A stretch of 64,000 bases of DNA from Sphingomonas sp. 32-62-10 (GTDB lineage: Bacteria > Pseudomonadota > Alphaproteobacteria > Sphingomonadales > Sphingomonadaceae), in contig NCEE01000006.1 of NCBI GenBank assembly GCA_002280555.1, positions 26,753 to 90,752 on the forward strand. Direction: 5' to 3'. Each line of letters opens with the position of its first letter. Position 1 is the stretch's first letter. Positions 1-8,797 of the stretch are shown piece after piece. The notes under the pieces are model-generated. The model was not told the DNA's origin. It worked only from the letters and a program-made list of their open reading frames with translations, and did no database searches. Position numbers and translations under genes: made by a program.

Positions 1-2604
1 CGGTTGAACGTGGTGCCCGGTGTGCGTTCGACGACGATCGATGCGCTCGCCCGGCCCGAAGTCCGCGTCGCGATCGACGCTGGTCGCCTTGCTGAGGCGC
101 GGCTGCCGGCATCAGCGGTGGCGAATGCGATCACCCAGGGCGGGATCGATCTCCCCGCAGGCGCGGTCAGCGGATCGGGACGGCGGTTCAACATCGATGC
201 GGGCGGCGCCTATCGCAGCGTCGACGCAGTGCGCAACGTGACGGTCCGGGCAGGCGACGGGCGGCTGGTGCGGGTCGGCGATGTCGCGACGGTCGGCTGG
301 GCCGAGGCCGAGCAGCTCCACATCGCGCGGTTCAACGGCAAGCGCGCGCTGTTCGTGACGGTGCGCCAGAAGGACGAGGTTGATGCCGGCACCTTGCGCG
401 ATGCGCTGGTCAGTGCCGTTGCCGCTTACCGCACCGATTTGCCGCCTGACATCAAGCTCGAAGTCGCGTTCGATCAGAGCCGCGACATCGCGGTCAAACT
501 CGCGCAGCTCGCGCGGGATTTCGCGATTGCGCTGGGGCTGGTGCTGATCACTATCTTCCCGCTCGGCTTCCGACCCTCGCTGATCGTGATGGTCTCGATC
601 CCCTTGAGCCTCGCGATGGGCGTGCTGCTGCTCTATTGGTTTGGCTATTCGCTCAACCAGATCAGCATCTCGGGCTTTATCATTTCGCTGGGGTTGCTGG
701 TTGACGATTCGATCGTGGTGACCGAGAATATCGAGCGCCATATTCGTGACGGCGATCCACCGATCACCGCCGCCGTCAATGGCACACGGGAAATTGGTGC
801 GGCGGTGATGGGCGCAACCGGCGTGCTTTTGTTCGCCTTTCTGCCGCTGACGTTCCTGCCTGAAGGCGCCGGCGACTTCGTGCGCGGGTTGCCGATGGCG
901 GTAATCCTTACCGTGGCGAGTTCGCTGGTAGTTTCGCTGACGATCATCCCGTTCATCGCGAGCCGGATGCTCAAACCGCACGGCGCAGAGGGCAACGCGC
1001 TGCTCCGCACCATCATGGGCGGCATTCATACTTTTTATTCGCCGATCCTCCATACCGCGCTCGATCGGCCCCGGATCTGGTTCTGGAGCGCGCTGATCCT
1101 GTGCATCGGCGCGTTCGGGCTGGTGCCGGTGCTCGGCTTCAGCCTGTTTCCGTCCGCGGAGACGCCCTATTTCCTGGCGCGCGTGGAAACACCGGAAGGC
1201 AGCAGCATCGCCCAGACCGACAAGGCCGTGCGTGACGTATCCGCCATCATCGCGAAAGAAGGCGCGGTGGTGAACCGCATGGACAATGCCGGGCGCGGCA
1301 ATCCGCAGATTTTCTACAACATTTTCCCGCGTGAAGAGCGCGCCCGTTACGGCGACATCTTCGTCACGATGAAGGAATGGGATCCGCGCGTCAGCCCGGG
1401 CATGTTGCGGCGCTTGCGGGAGCGGCTGGCGGCTTTTCCTGATGCCCGCGTGACCGTCGTCAATTTCGAAAATGGCCCGCCGGTCGAAGCGCCGATTGCG
1501 GTGCGCGTGCGCGGGCCTGAGCTCGATGTGCTGAAGAAGTTGTCGGACCGCGTGATCGCCGAAATGGAAAAGGTGCCGGGCCTGCGCGATATCGACAGCC
1601 CGGTCGCCTATGACCGGGTCGATATCGATCTGGGGCTGGATGAGGCCAAGGCCGGGCTGCTGGGGGTCGCGCCGGGCGAAGCGCGCCGCGCCGTGCGCCT
1701 CGCGATCAGCGGCGAACAGGCAAGCCGCCTCCGTGATGAGGAGGGCGATACCTGGCCCGTCACCGTCCGTTTGCCCCTGCCGGGGAACCAGCCGGTGTCG
1801 GCACTCGGTCAGGTCTATGTGCCGACCACCGCTGGGGGCAGCATTCCGTTGCTCGAGATCGCTACGCCTACGCTCAAAAGCGTTGCCCCCCAGATTACCC
1901 GCTTCAAGCTGCAACGCACGGTAACGATCACCGCCTATAATCAACCCGGCGAGCTGACGTCGAAGCTGACTACGGTGGTGCAAAAACAACTCAAGAACAT
2001 TGATCTGCCCAAGGGCTACAGCATCAGCCTGGGCGGCGAAGCCGAGGCGGCGGCGCGTAATTTCTCCGGGCTGGGGCCGATCATCCTGCTCGCGACCTTC
2101 GGGATTATCGGCGTGCTCGTGCTCGAGTTCGGCCGATTCAAGGAAACCGCGGTGGTCGCGGGCGTGGTCCCGCTCGGCACGTTCGGCGGGCTGATCGCGC
2201 TGTTGGTAACAGGCAATTCACTGTCGTTTCTGGCGATCATCGGCTTCGTCGCGCTGATCGGCATCGAGATCAAGAACTCGATCCTGCTCGTCGATTTCAC
2301 GACGCAGCTGCGCGAACGCGGGATGGGCCTGCGCGAGGCGATCGAGAAAGCGGGCGAAATCCGCTTCCTCCCGGTGCTGCTTACCTCGGTAACTGCGATC
2401 GGCGGATTGCTCCCACTCGCGCTCGGCGGATCGGCGCTCTATTCGCCGCTGGCGTGGGTGATCATCGGTGGGCTGATCAGCTCGACCTTCCTCAGCCGGA
2501 TCATCACCCCCGTGATGTACCTGCTGGCGGTGCGCGGCGATGAGAAACGCGCGGTCGATGCCCGTGATGCCACAGATGTTGCGCTCCACCCGGACAGACC
2601 GTAA
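1..2604 (+). CDS. RND-family efflux transporter permease (C-terminal part, start outside window)
   Basis: Inner-membrane proton-driven pump subunit of the AcrB/HAE-type RND family that would work with a periplasmic adaptor and an outer-membrane channel. The frame is open from base 1, so the N-terminus is cut off by the window edge; about 867 residues remain of a usual 1030-1070. Visible are periplasmic porter-domain sequence, a cluster of membrane helices beginning near residue 170, and GLLVDDSIVVTEN at about residues 231-243, which matches the TM4 region holding the paired Asp of the proton relay. A second helix bundle begins near residue 690 and contains GIEIKNSILLVDF. Substrate cannot be told. 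argD follows 55 bp downstream on the same strand but is unrelated in function. Confidence 0.93.
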   Translation, partial: RLNVVPGVRSTTIDALARPEVRVAIDAGRLAEARLPASAVANAITQGGIDLPAGAVSGSGRRFNIDAGGAYRSVDAVRNVTVRAGDGRLVRVGDVATVGWAEAEQLHIARFNGKRALFVTVRQKDEVDAGTLRDALVSAVAAYRTDLPPDIKLEVAFDQSRDIAVKLAQLARDFAIALGLVLITIFPLGFRPSLIVMVSIPLSLAMGVLLLYWFGYSLNQISISGFIISLGLLVDDSIVVTENIERHIRDGDPPITAAVNGTREIGAAVMGATGVLLFAFLPLTFLPEGAGDFVRGLPMAVILTVASSLVVSLTIIPFIASRMLKPHGAEGNALLRTIMGGIHTFYSPILHTALDRPRIWFWSALILCIGAFGLVPVLGFSLFPSAETPYFLARVETPEGSSIAQTDKAVRDVSAIIAKEGAVVNRMDNAGRGNPQIFYNIFPREERARYGDIFVTMKEWDPRVSPGMLRRLRERLAAFPDARVTVVNFENGPPVEAPIAVRVRGPELDVLKKLSDRVIAEMEKVPGLRDIDSPVAYDRVDIDLGLDEAKAGLLGVAPGEARRAVRLAISGEQASRLRDEEGDTWPVTVRLPLPGNQPVSALGQVYVPTTAGGSIPLLEIATPTLKSVAPQITRFKLQRTVTITAYNQPGELTSKLTTVVQKQLKNIDLPKGYSISLGGEAEAAARNFSGLGPIILLATFGIIGVLVLEFGRFKETAVVAGVVPLGTFGGLIALLVTGNSLSFLAIIGFVALIGIEIKNSILLVDFTTQLRERGMGLREAIEKAGEIRFLPVLLTSVTAIGGLLPLALGGSALYSPLAWVIIGGLISSTFLSRIITPVMYLLAVRGDEKRAVDARDATDVALHPDRP

Positions 2605-2659
2605 AAGTCCGCTTCAGGCGGCCGGCTTGGGTCGCCTTTTTGCGTTAGGGAGCCTTGCC

Positions 2660-3856
2660 ATGCCGATTACCCCGCTCATGCCCGTTTACCCGCGGTGCGA
2701 TGTGCGTCCGGTGCGCGGTGAAGGTTGCTACCTGATCGGAGAGCGCGGTGAGCGCTATCTCGATTTTGCCAGCGGTATCGCCGTCAACGCGCTCGGCCAT
2801 GGCCATCCCAAGCTGGTCAAGGCGATTGCCGATCAGGCAGCAACGCTGATGCACGTCTCCAACCTCTACGGATCGCCGCAGGGGGAGAGGTTCGCGCAGC
2901 GGCTGGTCGATAACAGCTTTGCCGATACCGTGTTTTTCACCAATTCCGGCGCTGAGGCGGTCGAGTGCGCGATCAAGACTGCGCGCCGTTACCACTACGC
3001 CAATGGCAACCCGCAGCGGCACAAGCTGATCACTTTCAACAACGCCTTTCATGGCCGCACGATGGGCACGATCAGTGCCACCAATCAGGCCAAGATGCGC
3101 GACGGGTTCGAGCCATTGCTGCCCGGCTTCGGCTATGCGCCCTTCAACGATCTGGAAGCGGCGCTTGCATTGATCGATGACGAGACGGCGGGTTTCCTGG
3201 TCGAGACGATCCAGGGCGAAGGCGGCGTGTCAGCCGGCACCGAGGCGTTCATCCAGGGCCTGCGTAAGGCGTGCGACGAGCACGGCCTGCTGCTGGTGCT
3301 TGACGAGGTGCAGTGCGGATACGGTCGCACCGGCAAGATGTGGGCCTATGAGCATTACGGCATCACCCCTGATATCCTGGCATCGGCCAAGGGCATTGGC
3401 GGCGGTTTCCCGCTCGGCGCGTGCCTTGCGACCGAGGAAGCCGCCAAGGGCATGGTGTTCGGCACCCATGGCTCAACCTATGGCGGCAATCCGCTCGGCA
3501 TGGCGGCGGGCGAGGCGATCCTCGACGTGATGCTCGAACCCGGTTTCCTCGATCATGTTACCGCGATGGGCGAACGACTCCGTCAGGCGCTTGAGCAGAT
3601 GATCCCCAATCACGACCATATTTTTGACAGCGTTCGCGGGCGCGGGCTGATGGCCGGGCTGAAACTGAAGGACAGCGCCGTTGCGCGCGATTTCGTTGGC
3701 TATCTGCGCGATCATCACGGGCTTTTGACAGTCGCAGCGGGCGAAAATGTCGTCCGCATCCTGCCGCCGCTGATCATCGAGCAGCATCACATCGACGAGT
3801 TCGTCCAGAAGATGAGCGATGCCGCGCGGGCCTATGCCCCGGCCGTGGCGGCGTGA
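2660..3856 (+). CDS. argD: Acetylornithine/succinyldiaminopimelate aminotransferase
   Basis: PLP-dependent class III aminotransferase that makes N-acetylornithine in arginine synthesis; many homologues also serve in lysine synthesis. The 398-residue length is typical. The sequence has TNSGAEAVECAIK, LVLDEVQCGYGRTG and the PLP-lysine segment SAKGIGGGFPLGA (Lys about 244). The open frame runs upstream into the RND gene, but the ATG at 2660 follows GGGAG (2648-2652) at suitable spacing and starts the conserved N-terminus MPITPLMPVYPRCDV. The stop overlaps the GTG start of argF (GTGA), so the two genes are probably one translationally coupled operon. Confidence 0.95.
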   Translation: MPITPLMPVYPRCDVRPVRGEGCYLIGERGERYLDFASGIAVNALGHGHPKLVKAIADQAATLMHVSNLYGSPQGERFAQRLVDNSFADTVFFTNSGAEAVECAIKTARRYHYANGNPQRHKLITFNNAFHGRTMGTISATNQAKMRDGFEPLLPGFGYAPFNDLEAALALIDDETAGFLVETIQGEGGVSAGTEAFIQGLRKACDEHGLLLVLDEVQCGYGRTGKMWAYEHYGITPDILASAKGIGGGFPLGACLATEEAAKGMVFGTHGSTYGGNPLGMAAGEAILDVMLEPGFLDHVTAMGERLRQALEQMIPNHDHIFDSVRGRGLMAGLKLKDSAVARDFVGYLRDHHGLLTVAAGENVVRILPPLIIEQHHIDEFVQKMSDAARAYAPAVAA

Positions 3857-4773
3857 CCCGCCACTTCCTCAATCTCTCGGACGCCGGGGCCGACGCGATC
3901 GCCGCGATGCTGGCCGACGCGCTCGATCGCAAAAATGCGCGGGCGGGGTGGCCAAAGGGCAAGGTGGATGCCGATGCACCGCTTGCCGGGCGCGTGCTGG
4001 CGATGATCTTCGAGAAGAACTCGACGCGCACCCGCGTGTCGTTTGACATGGCGATCCGCCAGCTGGGCGGCACCAGTATCGTCATGGAGGCCGGATCAAT
4101 GCAGCTGGGGCGCGGTGAAAGCATCGCCGATACCGCCCGCGTCCTGTCTGGCTATGTCGATGCGATCATGATCCGCACGGATGATCATGCCAAGGTGGTC
4201 GAGATGGCGCAGTACGCCAGCGTGCCGGTGATTAACGGGCTCACCGATGCATCGCACCCCTGCCAGATCATGGCCGATCTGCTGACGATCATCGATAGCG
4301 GCCGTGCGCTGCCGGGGCTGAAGGTGGCGTGGCTTGGCGATGGCAACAATGTGCTCGCCTCGATCGCCGAGGCTGCCGGGCTGATGCATTTCGATGTCGT
4401 CGCCGCGTGCCCGCAAGGGTTCCAGCCGAGCGACGAGGATCTGGCGCTCGGCAAGGGGCGCGCGCGCTGCGTCGCCTCGCCGCACGAAGCGGTCGAGGGG
4501 GCCGACGTGATCGTCACCGACACATGGATTTCGATGGGGCAGGCGCATGCCGACACCAAGCTCGATGCGATGATGCCCTATCAGGTGACGCCTGCGCTGA
4601 TGGCCTCCGCGCGTCCAGATGCGGTTTTCCTGCATTGCCTGCCAGCCCACCGCGGCGAGGAAGTGACGGCAGACGTGATCGACGGCCCGCAATCGCTGAT
4701 CTGGGCGGAAGCGGAAAACCGGCTGCACGCGCAGAAATCGATCCTGCGCTGGTGCTTCGGGCAGATCGGTTGA
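3853..4773 (+). CDS. argF: Ornithine carbamoyltransferase
   Basis: Joins carbamoyl phosphate and ornithine to give citrulline. The 306 residues are full length for the family. The carbamoyl-phosphate loop STRTR lies at about residues 57-61, HPCQ at about 135-138, and the ornithine-loop motif HCLPAHRGEEV at about 261-271. The start is GTG at 3853, overlapping the argD stop by four bases. A palindromic intergenic repeat follows the stop and separates this operon from hslO. Confidence 0.95.
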   Translation: MTRHFLNLSDAGADAIAAMLADALDRKNARAGWPKGKVDADAPLAGRVLAMIFEKNSTRTRVSFDMAIRQLGGTSIVMEAGSMQLGRGESIADTARVLSGYVDAIMIRTDDHAKVVEMAQYASVPVINGLTDASHPCQIMADLLTIIDSGRALPGLKVAWLGDGNNVLASIAEAAGLMHFDVVAACPQGFQPSDEDLALGKGRARCVASPHEAVEGADVIVTDTWISMGQAHADTKLDAMMPYQVTPALMASARPDAVFLHCLPAHRGEEVTADVIDGPQSLIWAEAENRLHAQKSILRWCFGQIG

Positions 4774-4798
4774 TCTTGCGACGATCATTTCCCATCTT

Positions 4799-4879
4799 CG
4801 TCATGCCAGCGCAGGCTGGCATCTCATCCCACCAAGCGCGCCAATGCCGCACGAGACCCCAGCTAACGCTGGGGTGACG
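4799..4879. repeat. Intergenic inverted repeat (family B variant) between argF and hslO
   Basis: Two palindromic arms, TGCCAGCGCAGGCTGGCA and CCCCAGCTAACGCTGGGG, are bracketed by CGTCA and TGACG, with about 40 bp between them. The layout (CGTCA-hairpin ... hairpin-TGACG) is the same as other intergenic repeats in this window. The right end abuts the GGAG Shine-Dalgarno of hslO (4879-4882). Confidence 0.75.
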
Positions 4880-4889
4880 GAGTTTTTTT

Positions 4890-5801
4890 ATGAATACCGA
4901 CCAGGATATCGACACCGATCGCGCGCTGGGCTTCACCATTCCCGATCGCCACGCGCGTGGGCGCATCGTTCGCCTTGGTCCGGTGCTCGATACGATCCTG
5001 GAGGCACATGCCTATCCGCCCGCCATTGAGGCACTGTTGGCCGAGGCGCTGACGCTGACGGCGCTGGTGGGATCGACCTTGAAGGATGTTGGCGGCCAAC
5101 TAACGATGCAAACGCAGACCGAAAACGGCGTTATCCGGTTGCTGGTATGCGATTTCCGCGGCGGCGAGCTGCGCGGCTATATCGATTTCGATGCTGACAA
5201 GCTGGCGGATCAGCCCGAACTACCGAGCCTGTTTGCGCTGTTCGGTGCTGGCTATCTGACGATGACCTTCGATCATGCAGGAACCGGTGAGCGCTATCAG
5301 GGCATTGTGCCGCTCGACGGGGACACGCTGGCCGCCGCAGTAGAGAGCTATTTCGTCCAGTCGGAACAGATTCCGACGTTGGTCAAAATCGGCTTTACCA
5401 AAGGCGCCAATGGCAAGCACCGCGCCGGCGGCCTGTTCCTGCAACATTTGCCCGAAGGCGAGGTTGGCCGCGATCGCATTCACACCCGGCTCGATCATCC
5501 GGAATGGGAGCATGTTGCGGTGCTGGGCGGCACAATGGCGGTCGATGAGCTTACCGATGCCACGCTGCCGCTCGAAACGTTGATTTGGCGACTGTTCAAC
5601 GAAGAGAGCGAAGTCCGCATCCTGCCCGATGTATTGCTATCAAAGGGCTGTCGTTGTTCGGTTGATTATATCGCGCAAGTTATCGGAAAATTTCCGATCG
5701 AGGAACAACGCGATATGGCCGATGAAAATGGCGTTATCACCGTCGATTGCGCGTTCTGTTCAACCAAGTTTCCCCTACAAGTGGGGATAACGACCCCTTA
5801 G
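4890..5801 (+). CDS. hslO: Hsp33 redox-regulated holdase chaperone
   Basis: Cytosolic chaperone switched on by oxidative unfolding; 303 residues. The C-terminal zinc switch is intact: GCRCS (Cys about 253 and 255) and CAFCS (Cys about 288 and 291), a CxC/CxxC arrangement. The N-terminal substrate-binding domain begins near residue 10 (RALGFTIPDRHARGRIVRLG). ATG 4890 is preceded by GGAG and a run of T. The Shine-Dalgarno is contiguous with the end of the upstream repeat. It is probably transcribed separately from argF. Confidence 0.95.
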   Translation: MNTDQDIDTDRALGFTIPDRHARGRIVRLGPVLDTILEAHAYPPAIEALLAEALTLTALVGSTLKDVGGQLTMQTQTENGVIRLLVCDFRGGELRGYIDFDADKLADQPELPSLFALFGAGYLTMTFDHAGTGERYQGIVPLDGDTLAAAVESYFVQSEQIPTLVKIGFTKGANGKHRAGGLFLQHLPEGEVGRDRIHTRLDHPEWEHVAVLGGTMAVDELTDATLPLETLIWRLFNEESEVRILPDVLLSKGCRCSVDYIAQVIGKFPIEEQRDMADENGVITVDCAFCSTKFPLQVGITTP

Positions 5802-5896
5802 TTGTTGTTGCATCCTGGCCCTGTTCCCCGCAGATGTTTGCTGGGGGCACCAAGGGCGAATCGTTTTGCGATCGCAGGTGGCGAGGGACAGAACAG

Positions 5897-6334
5897 ATGC
5901 GGAAAGGTTACTGGATGCGCTCGCTGGCGGCGGGCATTGCCCTTTGTACAGGCGCGGCCGTCGCGAACAGCCCGGCTGCGTTGCCAGTTGCGGGGGCCAT
6001 TGGTCAGATCGAGCCTGGCCAATGGCAGTTGCGCGAAGCCGGATCGGCCGCACCGCCCCGGCTGATCTGCGTTGCCAATCCTGATCGCTTGATTCAAATC
6101 GAACATGCGGGCCTGACGTGTGCGCGAACGCTGCTGAGCGATCAGCCGCGAACCGCGACAATCAGCTATAGCTGCCCTGGCGCTGGGCATGGGCGGACGA
6201 TGATCCGCATCGAGACGCGAAACAGTTTTCACCTCGAAACTCAGGGTATCGCGGGGGGCGCGCCGTTCGACATGGCATTCGAGGCCAAGCGCATGGGGGA
6301 TTGTGCCGCTGCATCGCTGAAAGCCGGGCGTTAA
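5897..6334 (+). CDS. Small secreted DUF3617-like protein
   Basis: 145-residue exported protein. A signal peptide (about residues 1-23, ending VANS) is followed by GQIEPGQWQLRE, the typical opening of DUF3617 proteins, which are common in sphingomonads and have no established function. Four cysteines (in LICVANP, LTCART, YSCPGAGHG and GDCAAA) could form two disulfides. The ATG at 5897 is chosen because it begins the signal peptide and follows GAGGG at 5883-5887; the frame is open further upstream but that part overlaps the end of hslO. A strong intrinsic terminator lies about 80 bp downstream. The family assignment is by pattern only. Confidence 0.75.
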   Translation: MRKGYWMRSLAAGIALCTGAAVANSPAALPVAGAIGQIEPGQWQLREAGSAAPPRLICVANPDRLIQIEHAGLTCARTLLSDQPRTATISYSCPGAGHGRTMIRIETRNSFHLETQGIAGGAPFDMAFEAKRMGDCAAASLKAGR

Positions 6335-6339
6335 GCTGG

Positions 6340-6441
6340 GGTATAGATTTGGCTGTTATACCGATTAGGTGCTGATGGCACGCTTTCTCCCTGAGGGTTT
6401 GAAGCCCCACTGGGCCGCCTTAACCAGGCGGCCCTTCTTTT
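6340..6441 (+). other. Three consecutive hairpins ending in a terminator, upstream of queC (possible small RNA or leader)
   Basis: GGTATA/TATACC (6340-6345 and 6357-6362) and a smaller GGG-TTTGAA-GCCC stem near 6396-6408 are followed by the terminator at 6412-6441. The roughly 100-nt block could be the 3' UTR of the secreted-protein gene, an independent small RNA, or an attenuating leader of queC. I could not match it to preQ1-I, -II or -III consensus motifs. Confidence 0.35.
6412..6441 (+). terminator. Intrinsic terminator
   Basis: Perfect 9-bp stem GGGCCGCCT / AGGCGGCCC with a 5-nt loop (TAACC), followed by TTCTTTT. It lies between the secreted protein gene and queC and is oriented to stop plus-strand transcription. 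Confidence 0.8.
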
Positions 6442-6492
6442 GGTGATGATCGCTTGCAGCCATGGTACATTGCGACTAGCGACCCGCCGATC

Positions 6493-7182
6493 ATGACGAA
6501 CACGCAAAAAATGGCCGTGGTGCTGCTGTCGGGCGGCCTCGATTCAATGGTTTCGGCTGCGCGCGCGCGTGAAGCCGGGTTTGGGTTGCTGGCACTGTCG
6601 GTGGATTACAATCAGCGCCACCGGGTTGAACTGGCCGCCGCAGGACAGATTGCACGGGCATTGGGGGCAGAGCGGCATATCGTGCTGCCGCTCGATCTGT
6701 CGGCCTTTGGCGGCTCGGCGCTGACGGCGGATATCGATGTGCCAAAACAGGGGGTGCGCCCCGGCATTCCGGTTACCTATGTACCTGCCCGCAACACGAT
6801 TTTCCTCAGCCTTGCGCTCGGTTGGGCGGAGGCGGCGGGTGCCCATGAGCTGTTCATCGGGGTGAACGCGCTCGATTATTCGGGCTATCCCGATTGCCGC
6901 CCCGAATTTGTCGCCAGTTTCGAAGCAATGGCAGCACTTGCAACGCGCGACGGTGTGGAGGGGCGCGGCTTTTCCATCCACGCCCCGCTACAACATATGA
7001 CCAAGGCAGATATCGTGCGTGAGGCGGCACGGCTTGGCATTGACGCCGGCTTGAGCTGGTCCTGTTATGATCCCACGCCTGAGACGCTGCATTGCGGGCT
7101 GTGCGATAGCTGTCGATTGCGCCAGCGCGGGTTTGACGAAGCGGGGATCGCAGACCCGACTGCGTACGCCGCACGGCCATGA
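6493..7182 (+). CDS. queC: 7-cyano-7-deazaguanine synthase QueC
   Basis: Converts 7-carboxy-7-deazaguanine to preQ0 in queuosine synthesis, using ATP and ammonia. 229 residues. The N-terminal PP-loop SGGLDS is at residues 13-18, and the C-terminal zinc site is CYDPTPETLHCGLCDSC (Cys about 191, 201, 204, 207). ATG 6493 is preferred over an in-frame upstream ATG at 6454 because the family starts just before the PP-loop; no strong Shine-Dalgarno is seen at either. queE overlaps by four bases (ATGA), so both are made from one transcript. Confidence 0.95.
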   Translation: MTNTQKMAVVLLSGGLDSMVSAARAREAGFGLLALSVDYNQRHRVELAAAGQIARALGAERHIVLPLDLSAFGGSALTADIDVPKQGVRPGIPVTYVPARNTIFLSLALGWAEAAGAHELFIGVNALDYSGYPDCRPEFVASFEAMAALATRDGVEGRGFSIHAPLQHMTKADIVREAARLGIDAGLSWSCYDPTPETLHCGLCDSCRLRQRGFDEAGIADPTAYAARP

Positions 7183-7811
7183 GCTATGCCGTCAAGGAAA
7201 TGTTCCTGACGTTGCAGGGTGAAGGCGTGAATGCCGGGCGCCGGGCGGTTTTTGTGCGCTTTGCCGGGTGCAACCTGTGGTCAGGCCGCGAGGAGGACCG
7301 CGCGACCGCGGTATGCCGGTTCTGCGATACTGATTTTGTCGGCGTCGACGGGGCAGGGGGTGCGCGTTTTGCTGATGCGGCCATGCTCGCCGCGGCGGTG
7401 GTAGGGCATTGGAATGGGCCATCGACCGACCGGTTTGTGGTGTTGACCGGCGGCGAGCCGATGCTTCAGGTCGACGATGCTTTAGTTGATGCGCTGCACG
7501 CGGCCGGGTTCCGCATCGCCATCGAGACCAACGGCACGTTGCCGGTGCATCGCGGTATCGACTGGGTTTGTGTCAGCCCCAAAGCGGGCAGCGACGTCGT
7601 CCAGCAATCAGGCGATGAACTGAAACTTGTCTGGCCGCAGCCCGGCACCGATATCGACGCAGTTGAGCAATGGGCGTTCGATCACTTTCTGCTGCAACCG
7701 CTTGACAGCCCTGCTGCTGCACAAAATCAGGCGATCGCGATTCAGACCGTTCTCGCCCGGCCGCGCTGGCGGCTATCGCTGCAAACGCACAAGCTGCTCG
7801 GGTTACGCTAG
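7179..7811 (+). CDS. queE: 7-carboxy-7-deazaguanine synthase QueE (radical SAM)
   Basis: Radical-SAM enzyme that rearranges 6-carboxytetrahydropterin to 7-carboxy-7-deazaguanine. 210 residues. The cluster-binding cysteines are C31, C46 and C49, a CX14CX2C spacing rather than the canonical CX3CX2C; this expanded loop is known for one QueE subgroup. TGGEPML and ETNGTLP are the GGEP and substrate-binding segments. It starts at ATG 7179 inside the queC stop. The other pathway genes queD and queF are not in this window. Confidence 0.93.
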   Translation: MSYAVKEMFLTLQGEGVNAGRRAVFVRFAGCNLWSGREEDRATAVCRFCDTDFVGVDGAGGARFADAAMLAAAVVGHWNGPSTDRFVVLTGGEPMLQVDDALVDALHAAGFRIAIETNGTLPVHRGIDWVCVSPKAGSDVVQQSGDELKLVWPQPGTDIDAVEQWAFDHFLLQPLDSPAAAQNQAIAIQTVLARPRWRLSLQTHKLLGLR

Positions 7812-7833
7812 CGAGCCAACAAGGCCCCCTTGG

Positions 7834-8490
7834 TCAATAGGCTTGCGGGCACTTCTTAAAATCGAAGCGATCCTTTTTCCAGCACTCTGGGTCCATGCGC
7901 AATATGGGGATCGTGCGCAGATAGATGCGCGCGCCAAATGCTTGTTCGCCGCGGGCCACCAAGCTGTTGCGCAATTCGCGCAGCCGGTTTGCCGCCAAGG
8001 TACCCAATTCGCCACGCGGCGTGAAAATCGCATCACGGCCAACATTTGCGGCGGTCTGACAGAAATTATACTGCGCATAGACCGTGGTAAATCCGGAATA
8101 GATTCGGGTCTGATATTTGTCGAAGGCGCCGGTTGCTGCCTTGGCAGTCTTGTTCTTGCGTGCAAAATATTTGCCGAGCGTGTCGAACGATTTCGCAAGT
8201 TCGGCCTTATGATCGAGCAACACAGCATTATAATTGGGAATAGTCATCAGCATCGGTTCGAAATCACAGCCAAGCGCCGAAACGTTCAGCGCGGCGCGTA
8301 ACGACCAGACCATGCTGGCGCGCAGTTCAGCCTCGGTAGCGCCGGGCAGTTCGACGAACATGCCGGGTTCGTCACCGCGCACTGGTTCGCCGCTATAATC
8401 GGGGCTCTTGATGAAAAACTGAGCTGCGGCTGGGCTTGCCGCCGTCATCCCCAGGGTCACTGCGAGCAATACCGCCAAACGCCACATCAT
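7834..8490 (-). CDS. Secreted protein of unknown function
   Basis: 218-residue protein with a clear signal peptide (MMWRLAVLLAVTLGMTAASP, cleavage near AAAQ). The mature part is mixed helical, with cysteines in LGCDFEP, YNFCQTA, PECWKKD and KKCPQAY. The start at 8490 is chosen because GAGGAAG lies just upstream and the signal peptide begins there; the open frame extends to 8658, but that part is not protein-like. I do not recognise the family. It is convergent with queE. Confidence 0.7.
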   Translation of the reverse strand: MMWRLAVLLAVTLGMTAASPAAAQFFIKSPDYSGEPVRGDEPGMFVELPGATEAELRASMVWSLRAALNVSALGCDFEPMLMTIPNYNAVLLDHKAELAKSFDTLGKYFARKNKTAKAATGAFDKYQTRIYSGFTTVYAQYNFCQTAANVGRDAIFTPRGELGTLAANRLRELRNSLVARGEQAFGARIYLRTIPILRMDPECWKKDRFDFKKCPQAY

Positions 8491-8797
8491 CAATCTTCCT
8501 CGCCTGATACCCCCTGCGCTGCCCCTAATGGCTTTTCGCAGCGGCCCCAAATCATTTTGCAAACTCAATTTGTGCGTAACAACCCGTCGATCGGATGACC
8601 GGCCGATTCGCTGCGCTCTCTTCGCTCTACGGCTGGCAAGCGAAGGCCCGGTTAACAACCCAGCGCTTCATTATGAGGACAGCGGCATCACGGTCAACAC
8701 ACGGTCAAAACAGGGCCGTTACACATAAAAAGGGCCGCCCGGCTGACCGGGCGGCCCTTTATGTGCCAGGCCACTCAAGGGCCGTGGCAATCACCAA
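8491..8797. other. Intergenic stretch without a gene
   Basis: Lies between two minus-strand genes. It holds the upstream region of the secreted protein gene and, at 8731-8758, a terminator for the lipoprotein gene to its right. I see no convincing small ORF or RNA. Confidence 0.6.
8731..8758 (-). terminator. Intrinsic terminator of the small lipoprotein gene
   Basis: Perfect 12-bp stem (arms AGGGCCGCCCGG / CCGGGCGGCCCT, loop CTGA). Read on the minus strand it is followed by TTTTTATGTG. It lies 40 bp after the stop of the 8798-9055 gene. The plus-strand side also ends in TTT, so it may act in both directions. Confidence 0.8.

Noticed and set aside
112..1989. A 625-codon open frame on the minus strand opposite the RND pump gene
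   Set aside because: It is His/Arg/Gln-rich without hydrophobic core or motifs, the usual antisense shadow of a GC-rich gene, and it lies opposite a clearly conserved protein.
6335..6492. preQ1 riboswitch upstream of queC
   Set aside because: The expected AGAGGTTC / ACCCTCT and A-rich tail pattern is not present, so only an unassigned structured leader is reported.
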